NCBI GenBank assembly: GCA_028283825.1
Contig: JAPWJW010000004.1
Span: forward strand, 314,292-378,291
DNA from: Azospirillaceae bacterium
Lineage (GTDB): Bacteria > Pseudomonadota > Alphaproteobacteria > Azospirillales > Azospirillaceae
Direction of reading: 5' to 3'
Length of the DNA stretch: 64,000 bases
Positions 42,290 to 48,957 of this stretch are shown here, piece after piece. Both the position numbers and the translations under genes were made by a program. Position 1 is the stretch's first letter; each line of letters starts with the position of its first letter. The notes under the pieces are model-generated. The model searched no databases and had not been told where the DNA came from. It saw only the letters and a program-made list of their open reading frames with translations.

Positions 42290-42754
42290 GACGGTCACGT
42301 CCCAGGTCGTGGAATAGGAGCGCGTCCACCAGGCAAGACTTGGTTGTCAGCGTAGCTGGCTGAAGGTCTGACCTAGCGAGCGGTTATCGCGGCTCTTTCG
42401 CCGTCACGTCTCCTAAACGAGAAAACCCACGATGACCGACCCGATGATGGCGCCATGCGTGATGCTTGAAAAGAGTGCTTGCGCTCATGCTCTCAGAGAG
42501 ATGATCAGCTTAGCTGTTCCGTGGCTGATTGAGATGGAGGTGTAGAGGTTGACTTGCGCCAACCACGGACCGAATACCTAGTCTTACACCCACCCCTTCA
42601 AATGTTAGTCAACCTGACTATTCCCCAACGACTAAATCGAACGGGGTGCCAAAAAAAATCAACTTTAAGGTGGACGAATACCAGATGGGCAGTCCTTCAG
42701 GCCCAGCCCCGGCAACCCGGTGTCGATACGATCCCCCTGCTTGACCGCGCACCC
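42290..42754. other. Low-GC intergenic stretch in the accessory island
   Basis: It has mixed composition and no supportable gene. AT-rich bases at 42590-42670 lie upstream of the mazEF-like promoter. It is probably debris from insertion events. Confidence 0.3.
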
Positions 42755-42783
42755 GTAACGCGTTACGACTTGTAACGCGTTAC
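42755..42783 (+). promoter_or_regulatory. Two perfect palindromic operators of the mazEF-like pair
   Basis: GTAACGCGTTAC occurs twice, at 42755-42766 and 42772-42783, with starts 17 bp apart. The second ends 15 bases before the antitoxin ATG. Such tandem palindromes are the usual autoregulatory sites of type II TA operons. Confidence 0.75.
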
Positions 42784-42798
42784 GGAAGGGTGAAGGCG

Positions 42799-43005
42799 AT
42801 GGCCAGCGTGGCGGAACGGATGCAAGCGATGCGGGCACGGCGGCGTGCCGATGGCCTGCGCGAGGTGCGGTTGGTGGTGCGGGACGTCCGTGCCGCCGCC
42901 ACCCGGCGCCGGATTGCCGACCAGGTGGCCCGCCTGTCGCCCACGCCGGAAAAGGACGCCCTGGACTGGAACGAACAGGTTGGCGAGTTTGATGAGGCGC
43001 GGTGA
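42799..43005 (+). CDS. MazE-like antitoxin (DUF3018 type)
   Basis: This 68-residue antitoxin is Arg-rich at the N terminus (RMQAMRARRRADGLREVRLVV) with an acidic C-terminal tail (SPTPEKDALDWNEQVGEF), as in short antitoxins paired with MazF/PemK toxins. The ATG at 42799 has GGAAGGGTGAAGG upstream. It overlaps the toxin gene by 14 bases. Confidence 0.85.
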   Translation: MASVAERMQAMRARRRADGLREVRLVVRDVRAAATRRRIADQVARLSPTPEKDALDWNEQVGEFDEAR

Positions 43006-43321
43006 CGTGGTGGTGGTCGCCGCTACCGGCAACTACGGCAAGCCCCGACCGGCAGTGGTGGTGCAGACCGATGCCTTCCCTGAAACCCACGCCTTCGTCA
43101 TCATTTGCCAGATGACCAACGAATTGGTGGATGCGCCGGATTTCCGGATCGATATCGAGGCCGATCCGCGCAATGGTCTGCGAGAGCCGTCGCAGATCAT
43201 GGTGGACAAGCCAGTGACGGTGCGGCGGGAGCGCATTGGGCAAGTCATCGGCCACCTCGACCCGAATGAAATCGCCAAGCTGGACGCCGCCATCGCCCTG
43301 GTGATGGGGCTGGCGGACTAA
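42992..43321 (+). CDS. MazF/PemK-family toxin (endoribonuclease)
   Basis: This 109-residue toxin has the CcdB/MazF fold signatures RRGDVVVVAA, GKPRPAVVVQTD and VDKPVTVRRERIGQVIGHL. It cleaves mRNA when free of its antitoxin. The stop codon is the first base of a repeat element interrupted by an IS110. Confidence 0.9.
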   Translation: MRRGDVVVVAATGNYGKPRPAVVVQTDAFPETHAFVIICQMTNELVDAPDFRIDIEADPRNGLREPSQIMVDKPVTVRRERIGQVIGHLDPNEIAKLDAAIALVMGLAD

Positions 43322-43405
43322 TACCAAATTGCGTTGAGTGGAACTCATCGCGGTTTGGTATCGGCGGCGACTGCCGCCGCGCGCCGTAAGGTGCGGAAGC
43401 CAAGC
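43321..43405 (+). repeat. Interspersed modular repeat, copy E, left part (split by IS110)
   Basis: The head hairpin ATACCAAATTGCG...TTTGGTAT (8-bp outer stem plus inner GCG/CGC and TGAGT/ACTCA pairs) is followed by CGGCGGCGACTGCCGCCG and GTGCGGAAGCCAAGC, matching the first half of copies A-D. The second half resumes at 44551 beyond the IS110. Confidence 0.6.
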
Positions 43406-43413
43406 AACTGTCT

Positions 43414-44361
43414 TCATGAGGCGTGAGCCGGATCGTATTCGCGCTGTTGCCTGAGGATTGAGTTTGCGAGGACGATGATTTTCCGCATGAGTGCGGTGAG
43501 AGCGACCTTGGGCTTTTTGCCGGCGGCGATGAGCTTTTTGTAGAAGGCGGCCAGGGGTGGGTTGTGGCGGCTGGCGACGACGGCGGCCATGTAGAGAACG
43601 TTACGGACGGCGGGTCTTCCGCCGTAGATGCTCCGGGGCCCGTCGCGTTTTCCGCTTTGATTGTCCATGGGTGCGACGCCGGCGAGGGCGGCAGCCTGTT
43701 GGCGTGTAAGGGCGCCCAGTTCGGGCATATGGGCCAGCGCGGTACTTGCGAAGACAGGGCCTATGGCGGGGATGGAGCGGAGGAATTTGTTCTTGGTCTT
43801 CAAGACCTCCGAGGCGGCGATGTGGCTGGCGATGCGCTTATCGACCAGGACGATCTGAAGGGCGATGGATTTCAATCGTCGCTTGGCCAGTCGGCGCAGT
43901 TCGGCGTTCTCCAGCCGTCTGGCCTGGTTGGTGATCGTGGTCCGATCCTCAAGCAATTGGCGGCGGTATGTTGTCAGCTCAGCCAACGCTTCCCGGTCTT
44001 TGTCCGGCTTGTGGTCTTCCCCTTTGATCGCCTTGGCATAGGCTGCGATCATGCGGGCGTCGAGCCGATCATTCTTGGCCCAACGACCGGAAGCTTTGGC
44101 GTAGTAGCGAACCTTGCGGGGGTCGACGATCCGAACTGGGATCTCGGCCTTCACCATGGTCTGAGCGACGGGCCGTTCATAGCCACCGCTGGCCTCCATG
44201 ACGATCTGCACGGTGCGTTTCCGGCAGCGTTGCCGCAAAGCCACGTAGCCAGCCGGGGAATTCTCAATTTGGAAGACATCCCCGGTTTCATCGTCGAAGC
44301 CGTCGAGACGGTCCTTGCTGACATCCAGGGCGATGATAGAGTCGTTCTGCGCCATCTTCAT
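43414..44361 (-). CDS. IS110-family transposase (bridge-RNA-guided recombinase type)
   Basis: This 315-residue transposase has a RuvC-like DEDD N-terminal domain (Asp13 in IIALDVSKDRLDGF, Glu in IVMEASGGYE, Asp pair in KNDRLDARMIAAYAK). Its C-terminal Tnp domain has IPAIGPVFASTALAHMPE, AALAGVAPMD and the catalytic Ser region NQSGKRDGPRSIYGGR. The frame is intact. The start is ATG 44361 or 44355. Confidence 0.93.
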   Translation of the reverse strand: MKMAQNDSIIALDVSKDRLDGFDDETGDVFQIENSPAGYVALRQRCRKRTVQIVMEASGGYERPVAQTMVKAEIPVRIVDPRKVRYYAKASGRWAKNDRLDARMIAAYAKAIKGEDHKPDKDREALAELTTYRRQLLEDRTTITNQARRLENAELRRLAKRRLKSIALQIVLVDKRIASHIAASEVLKTKNKFLRSIPAIGPVFASTALAHMPELGALTRQQAAALAGVAPMDNQSGKRDGPRSIYGGRPAVRNVLYMAAVVASRHNPPLAAFYKKLIAAGKKPKVALTALMRKIIVLANSILRQQREYDPAHAS

Positions 44362-44550
44362 ACTCCCAGCCTTGCGCATGCGGGGCGGCGACCCCGTGCA
44401 ACTGTTCGGGCTAATGAAGGGGCCGACCGGAGAGCCTTGCTTGGCTACGGAGCCGGAACTTCCCGCCGTTGGAACGGTCTTCCGGTCGGATCACGGGCTG
44501 GGGCATGCCCCAGCCCGTGACGGCGCTACTTTACGCAGATTGGGAAGATA
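44362..44550 (-). ncRNA. Candidate IS110 bridge RNA region
   Basis: IS110-group elements encode a bridge RNA in the non-coding end upstream of the transposase. Here that end is about 190 bases long and rich in inverted repeats, including a 30-bp perfect palindrome at 44491-44520. The RNA itself, its limits and loops are not demonstrated. Confidence 0.4.
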
Positions 44551-44635
44551 CAAGCCGCCGGATGGCGGCGCCGGCGCCTGAGGGCGATGAGCCAGGCCGT
44601 AGGTCGGGATCATCGCTACCTGGTATAAGGTGTCC
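44551..44635 (+). repeat. Interspersed modular repeat, copy E, right part
   Basis: CAAGCCGCCGGATGGCGGCG then CCGGCGCCTGAGGG matches the latter half of copies A-C (AAGCCAGCGGATGCTGGC, then CGGCGTCTGAGG). A tail hairpin GCGATGA ... TCATCGC follows. Confidence 0.6.
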
Positions 44636-44721
44636 GGTGAGGGAGGGCTGCCGCCGGCCTTCCTGCACCGAGAGGCAACAAGGTGACCGCATGGCCATAA
44701 ACGCCGCCACCAGCGTCCCAC

Positions 44722-44800
44722 CATGCCGTGACCCCGCTTTTGTCTGCAGGACGGATAGGGGGCCGGACGGGGTGCGGGGTGAACCGATAGGCGGAGGGGG
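44722..44800 (+). repeat. Repeat pair, copy 2, upstream of the higA fossil
   Basis: Counterpart of 41098-41180 (GACCCCGCTTTTGTCTGCAG, GACGGATAGGGGGCCGGACG, GGGGTGAACCGATAGGCGG). It supports duplication of the TA promoter region. Confidence 0.65.
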
Positions 44801-44874
44801 AAAGGCGCCGGCGCGCGGACTGGTGATCCTCCTGCGCCGATAGGGACCGGCTACCAGGAATCCAATGCAGGCAT

Positions 44875-44891
44875 GTTGCACAGCATGCTAC
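44875..44891 (+). promoter_or_regulatory. HigA-type operator, third copy
   Basis: GTTGCACAGCATGCTAC has the same GTTGCA and TGCTAC arms as the sites before higBA. It ends 13 bases before the ATG of the truncated higA copy, with no higB in between. Confidence 0.5.
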
Positions 44892-44904
44892 AATTGGTCT
44901 CATC

Positions 44905-45267
44905 ATGGATAAGACCGACATCGCCCAGTCGTTCCGGATGCGCCCCATCCATCCCGGCGAAATCCTACGGGAACAGTTCCTGGAACCGCTGGGCCTCACC
45001 GCCGGCAAGGTGGCCAAGGCGTGCAACCTGCCGCGCAGCCGCATCGCGCAGCACAAGGTGAAGGAACCGAAGATGTCGCAAAATCCAAATGTACCCCACG
45101 ATGATTTTCGCGCTGGATTTGAGGTTGGATGGCAAACCGTAGTAGGCACTGGCGCATCCGTCCCATTGGCACCGCTGACGCCACTCACGCCCTTAGGCTC
45201 GACACCCTTCCTCGAAGGGGTGAAAGCAGGACTTGAAGCTGCCGGCATCGACCTTGATCGCCGGTAG
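44905..45267 (+). pseudogene. Truncated higA duplicate fused in frame to an unrelated tail
   Basis: Codons 1-47 are nearly identical to HigA (MDKTDIAQSFRMRPIHPGE, GKVAKACNLPRSRI). Similarity stops after the first HTH helices, and the frame continues for 73 codons in unrelated sequence. The DNA-recognition helix end and the C-terminal half of HigA are missing. No higB is present. It is probably a recombination scar; whether the fusion is expressed is unknown. Confidence 0.7.
45073..45267 (+). CDS. Small hypothetical protein (possible independent start inside the fusion)
   Basis: A 64-residue frame starts at an ATG preceded by AAGGAACCGAAG. It contains FRAGFEVGWQTVVGTGA, a PLAPLTPLTPLGSTPF stretch and FLEGVKAGLEAAGIDL. 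It reads like a complete small protein and may be the original gene into which the higA copy was fused. Function unknown. Confidence 0.45.
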   Translation: MSQNPNVPHDDFRAGFEVGWQTVVGTGASVPLAPLTPLTPLGSTPFLEGVKAGLEAAGIDLDRR

Positions 45268-45301
45268 ACCGTCCTGACCACAAGGTGAAGCCTTGACGAA
45301 A

Positions 45302-45344
45302 GAAAGGAAAATCCTTACCTTTCAAGGAAAGGAAAATCCTTACC
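45302..45344 (+). promoter_or_regulatory. Direct-repeat operator of the AbrB/PemK pair
   Basis: GAAAGGAAAATCCTTACC is repeated exactly at 45302-45319 and 45327-45344. Each copy contains the dyad AAGGA-AAA-TCCTT. It lies directly upstream of the antitoxin start and is a likely autoregulatory site. Confidence 0.7.
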
Positions 45345-45356
45345 GGAGAGGTGGCC

Positions 45357-45572
45357 GTGATCACCAGCAAGCTGACCAGCAAGGCACAGACAACGATCCC
45401 CCAGCCCGTTCGAGCGGCATTGCACCTGCAAGAGGGTGACGAGATCGTGTACGCGATCGACGGAGACCGGGTGGTATTGACCCGCGCCGCGAAGGAACGG
45501 CTGGATGATCCCTTTGCCACCTTTAGCGAATGGGCCGGCGAGGCTGATCGGCGGGCCTATGCCGGACTTTGA
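45357..45572 (+). CDS. AbrB/MazE-type antitoxin
   Basis: This 71-residue protein has the swapped-hairpin AbrB DNA-binding domain (SKLTSKAQTTIPQPVRAALH, GDEIVYAIDGDRVVLTRA) and an acidic C-terminal toxin-binding tail (DPFATFSEWAGEAD). GTG 45357 is chosen because GGAGAGG is at the right distance; GTG 45351 is too close. It overlaps the toxin gene by 14 bases. Confidence 0.88.
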   Translation: MITSKLTSKAQTTIPQPVRAALHLQEGDEIVYAIDGDRVVLTRAAKERLDDPFATFSEWAGEADRRAYAGL

Positions 45573-45906
45573 TGCCTGGGACGTCATCAAGGTTCCCTTT
45601 CCCTATACTGATCGCCCTGTGCGGGAACGCCGACCGGCGGTCGTCGTCGCAGCTAACGGCATCCAGCAGGAGCATGGGTTGCTGTGGGTACTGATGATCA
45701 CCAGCGCCGCGAACCGTGGATGGTCAGGTGACGTGGCTGTGTCTGATCTGGTTCATGCCGGCCTTCCGGCTGAATCAGTGGTGCGCACGGCTAAGATCGC
45801 AACGATTGAGGCCAAGGAAGCCGAACGCATCGGCAGTTTGCCCGCACCGGATCGTGTCGATGTGGTACGCCACCTTATGCTGCAACTGACGCGCGCACCG
45901 AACTGA
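45559..45906 (+). CDS. PemK/MazF-like toxin
   Basis: This 115-residue toxin has the MazF-fold opening FDAWDVIKVPFPYTD, RRPAVVVAANGIQ, LMITSAANRGWSGDV and VVRTAKIATIEAKEAERIG, as in PemK-like toxins paired with AbrB antitoxins. It is the last gene before a bidirectional terminator. Confidence 0.87.
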   Translation: MPDFDAWDVIKVPFPYTDRPVRERRPAVVVAANGIQQEHGLLWVLMITSAANRGWSGDVAVSDLVHAGLPAESVVRTAKIATIEAKEAERIGSLPAPDRVDVVRHLMLQLTRAPN

Positions 45907-45910
45907 CACA

Positions 45911-45954
45911 GGATGAAGGGCGGAACGCCGTCGCCAGCGCCCCGCCCTTCATCC
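45911..45954. terminator. Bidirectional terminator between PemK-like toxin and methyltransferase module 2
   Basis: A perfect 13-bp stem GGATGAAGGGCGG (45911-45923) pairs with 45942-45954 around an 18-nt GC-rich loop. It sits between convergent genes. Confidence 0.75.
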
Positions 45955-45974
45955 ACAATTCAGCGCTTCAAATC

Positions 45975-46274
45975 CTACTGGATCCCCTGCCCCGTCAGCG
46001 GCGCCACCACGGCGTCGATCAGGCGCTTGCGCAGGGCGTCCAGTTCGGCCTGCAACTCGGGGCCGACCTGGTAGCGGTTCACCGCCTCGTGCACGTCCAC
46101 GCCCTTGTCTTCCAGCACCGCCTCCAGGATGCGGACGCGGTCGGTCAGGATCCAGACTTCGCGGGTCAGGCTCAGCAGGGCCTCGCCCACGGCGTCGATC
46201 TGTTCCGGCTTCAGGATGCGGCGGTCGACGGGTTCGGAGATGATGCGGGTGTCGGGGTTGGCGCGGGCGTTCAC
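45975..46274 (-). CDS. Small methyltransferase-partner protein (module 2)
   Basis: This 99-residue protein starts at GTG 46274, overlapping the methyltransferase stop (GTGA). It shares LTREVWILTDRVRILEAVL with the LVTEVWVMRDRMAITERLL segment of the protein at 19938-20252, and the same charged C-terminal half. No recognised domain. It is probably a dedicated subunit of the adjacent methyltransferase. Confidence 0.8.
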   Translation of the reverse strand: MNARANPDTRIISEPVDRRILKPEQIDAVGEALLSLTREVWILTDRVRILEAVLEDKGVDVHEAVNRYQVGPELQAELDALRKRLIDAVVAPLTGQGIQ

Positions 46275-47326
46275 TGGGCGGTTCCTTCGGGCTTGCGGCC
46301 ACGGACGAGGTAGGGTTGGCCGCCCGGCAGGGCGTAGGCCTCGACATCGGTGAAGCCGACGGACTCCGCCGCGGCCTTCAGGTCCATGGTGGCCGACGAG
46401 CGCCAGTATGGCTCCCCACCCCACCGGGCCATCCAGTCGAAGCGCCAGGAGGCCAGCTTGTCCAGGTCGGCATAGCGCGGCACGTCGGCCATCACCATGT
46501 GGCCGCCGGGTTCCAGCACGCGGAGGGCCTCGGCGAAGATGGCCTTGATGATCTTGGGCGGCAGTTCGTGCAGCAGGTTGTAGCTGGCCACCAGGTCGAA
46601 GCTGCCGTCCGCGAACTTGGTGTCCTCCGCCGCGCGCTGGTGCAGCGCCCAGGGCAGGCCCGCCTCATTGGCCGTGCGCTTGGCGTGTTCCAGCATGCGG
46701 GGGGAGAAGTCGATGCCGGTGATGGCCGCACCCGGGAACGTCTCCGCCAGCGCCAGGGTGAAGTGGCCGGAGGAGGCGCCCATGTCCAGGATGCGGGTGT
46801 AGTCGCGGCGCGGCGCCTGTTCCGCCACCTTGCGACGCAGGGCGAAGATGTTGGCGCCGAACGCCTTGGTGATGATGAACTTGTGGATCAGTTCACCATG
46901 GACGTAGCCGTTGTCGGGGCTCGCGTCCCAGCCGCCGGTGGTGCGGTGGAACCACACGCGGCTGAAATAGGTCGGGATCTCCAGATCCGGGTCCAGTTCC
47001 AGGGTGGCGGGCCCCTCGTCCAGGCGGGCCAGCACGGGGTCGATCTCGTGCCGGATTTCCTCAAACGCGCGCAGCGCCGTGGGGCCGTGGTCCTTGGCCG
47101 TCCATTCCACCAGCAGGGCCCGGACGCGGTAGGGATCGTACCCCTCCAGCGCCGCGTCGATCACCTGGTGGCGGTCGTCCATGTCGTCGGGCAGGGTGGC
47201 GGCTGTCAAGGACTGGGCCGCCAGTTCCTGTTCCACCCCGGCCTGAAGGCGGCCGGCGGCGGCGCGGACGCCGCAATGGAAATCGATGGCGGCGCGTCCG
47301 CGCTGGGCAAGGCGAGGGGGTTCCAT
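46271..47326 (-). CDS. Class I SAM-dependent methyltransferase (module 2)
   Basis: This 351-residue protein has a helical N-terminal third opening with LAQRGRAAIDF and a Rossmann methyltransferase domain: motif I ILDMGASSGHFTLALAE, ITGIDFSPRML, ASYNLLHELPPKI and ALRVLEPGGHMVMADVP. It is paralogous to the enzyme at 20255-21415 (shared QRGRA and HELPPK). It lies downstream of a flavoprotein dehydrogenase in the same direction. Substrate unknown. Confidence 0.87.
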   Translation of the reverse strand: MEPPRLAQRGRAAIDFHCGVRAAAGRLQAGVEQELAAQSLTAATLPDDMDDRHQVIDAALEGYDPYRVRALLVEWTAKDHGPTALRAFEEIRHEIDPVLARLDEGPATLELDPDLEIPTYFSRVWFHRTTGGWDASPDNGYVHGELIHKFIITKAFGANIFALRRKVAEQAPRRDYTRILDMGASSGHFTLALAETFPGAAITGIDFSPRMLEHAKRTANEAGLPWALHQRAAEDTKFADGSFDLVASYNLLHELPPKIIKAIFAEALRVLEPGGHMVMADVPRYADLDKLASWRFDWMARWGGEPYWRSSATMDLKAAAESVGFTDVEAYALPGGQPYLVRGRKPEGTAQ

Positions 47327-47362
47327 GGCTTTACTCCCGATTGTTGCGCGACGATGGGAAAC

Positions 47363-48763
47363 TTATTCAGCACCTGTCACCTGGCGCGCCGCCGCCCGTC
47401 CGGCCAGCTTGCCCAGGGTGGTGGCGGTCAGCAAGCCGTTGCCGGCGAGATAGCCCGAGGCGTCGGGGCCGGAGATGCCGCGGGCGGCACCGCCGCCGGC
47501 GAACAGGTTGGGGAACACCGTGCCGTCCGCCCGGCGCACCCGCGCGTCCCCGTCCACCGCCAGGCCGCCCTGGGTGTGGAACAGGGCGCCCGTCACCTTG
47601 GCGGCGTAGAAGGGACCGGCCAGCGGCGGCTTGCCGGTGAAATCGCGGCCGAAGGCGTCGGCCTGATCGCCAGCGACACAAGCGGCGACAATGGCCAGCG
47701 TATCGGCCAGGGCGTCGGCCGGCAGGCCGGTGGCCGCCGCCAGGGCGGCGACGTCGGGGGCGGTGACAATGGCGCCGGCACGCAGCGCGTCCTGGTAATC
47801 GTCGAAGGCCAGCATCAGTTCATGCAGGCGCTGGTCGAACACCGACCAGGCGACGCCACCCGGCTGGGCGATGACGTTCATCGCCTGTTCCGAATAGCCC
47901 GCCGCTTCGTTGGAGAAGCGCCGGCCGTCCAGGTTCACCTGGATGCCGCCCTCCATGATCAGCGGCCACAGGATGGGCACGCCGTGGCCCACCGCCAGGC
48001 CGCCGTGACCCTGGTAGCCGGTCATGTCGGCCAGTTGCGCGCCCAAGTCCCGGCCCCAGCGCACGGCGTCGCCCTTGTTGCCGGGATGGCCGTGGTAGAG
48101 GGCGCCCGCCATCTCGGGGATATGGTCGCGCACCATGTCGGCATCGCCGCCAAAACCGCAGCAGGCCAGGATCAGGGCGTCGCACCCGATATCCTCGGTG
48201 GCGCCATCGGGCCGGTTTATCCGCAGGCCGATCACGCGGTCATCCTGCACATACAGGTCGGTGACCGTGGCCTGGGTCAGCAGGCTGGCTTCGGTGGCGC
48301 CCAGTGCGGCCTCCAAGGCGCCCTGCAATTCACCGCCGGTGCGGTTGGGCGTGCCGTACATGCGTTTGGCGGTGTGGCCGGCGTAGAGGAAGCCGTCCAC
48401 CAGGGCCAGCGGCACCTGGTGGCGGTCACGCAGCCAGGCGACGGTGTCGGCCGATTCCCCAGCGATGCGGCCGGCGAAATCGGCGTCGGTGCGGCCCTTG
48501 GTCTTGGCAAGGATATCGGCCAGGAAACGCGCCGGGCTGTCATCGATGCCGGATGCCGCCTGTTCCGGCGTGCCGGCGGCGGGGATCAGGCCGGTGGACA
48601 TGGCGGTGGAGCCCAGGGGCGTGTCGTCCCGTTCCAGGACCAGCACATCCGCCCCGCCGTCGGCGGCGGCCAAGGCGGCGCTGAGGCCGCAGGCGCCGGC
48701 GCCCACCACCACCACCTGCACGGCCAGGTCCAAGGGTGGAATATTGTCCCGGATGATGCCCAT
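47363..48763 (-). CDS. FAD-dependent oxidoreductase (fumarate reductase/KstD-type flavoprotein)
   Basis: This 466-residue flavoprotein has the N-terminal FAD site (VVVVGAGACGLSAALAAADG) and an FAD_binding_2/fumarate-reductase cap. The C-terminal motif NLFAGGGAARGISGPDASGY and LAGNGLLTATTLG fit family members such as ketosteroid and tricarballylate dehydrogenases. It probably dehydrogenates a carboxylate or cyclic substrate. It is first gene of a leftward unit with methyltransferase module 2 and is divergent from an IclR regulator. Confidence 0.88.
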   Translation of the reverse strand: MGIIRDNIPPLDLAVQVVVVGAGACGLSAALAAADGGADVLVLERDDTPLGSTAMSTGLIPAAGTPEQAASGIDDSPARFLADILAKTKGRTDADFAGRIAGESADTVAWLRDRHQVPLALVDGFLYAGHTAKRMYGTPNRTGGELQGALEAALGATEASLLTQATVTDLYVQDDRVIGLRINRPDGATEDIGCDALILACCGFGGDADMVRDHIPEMAGALYHGHPGNKGDAVRWGRDLGAQLADMTGYQGHGGLAVGHGVPILWPLIMEGGIQVNLDGRRFSNEAAGYSEQAMNVIAQPGGVAWSVFDQRLHELMLAFDDYQDALRAGAIVTAPDVAALAAATGLPADALADTLAIVAACVAGDQADAFGRDFTGKPPLAGPFYAAKVTGALFHTQGGLAVDGDARVRRADGTVFPNLFAGGGAARGISGPDASGYLAGNGLLTATTLGKLAGRAAARQVTGAE

Positions 48764-48792
48764 CGCGCCCTGCCCTGCCCCGTTGTCACTAT

Positions 48793-48851
48793 ATGCTTGT
48801 ATGCTTGTGATTAGGATGCTTGTTCACCACGCCTTAACCGGTCGAGGTTAA
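48793..48851 (+). promoter_or_regulatory. Direct repeats and dyad in the oxidoreductase-iclR divergent promoter
   Basis: ATGCTTGT occurs at 48793, 48801 and 48816. A dyad TTAACC-6 bases-GGTTAA spans 48834-48851. Both lie in the 194-bp region between the divergent genes and are candidate binding sites for the IclR regulator. Confidence 0.5.
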
Positions 48852-48957
48852 CCTGCCGATGTATTCGACAGGCGAATAGGCATGAGGCTAAACCTGCCGC
48901 CGGAAAACGGTTCAGGCAGGATGCGAAAACCGCAAGGCGGATAAAAAAGGGGCAGTT

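Larger units (their letters stand above)
43406..44555 (-). mobile_element. IS110-family insertion sequence
   Basis: About 1150 bases containing one DEDD transposase gene. The limits are inferred from the interrupted repeat: CAAGC occurs at 43401-43405 and 44551-44555, and joining the flanks there restores a contiguous repeat. No terminal inverted repeats are seen, as expected for the IS110 group. A ~190-base non-coding end lies upstream of the transposase. Confidence 0.75.

Noticed and set aside
46316-48814. 832-codon plus-strand frame opposite the methyltransferase and flavoprotein
   Set aside because: Antisense shadow; both minus-strand genes have intact signature motifs and coupled starts.
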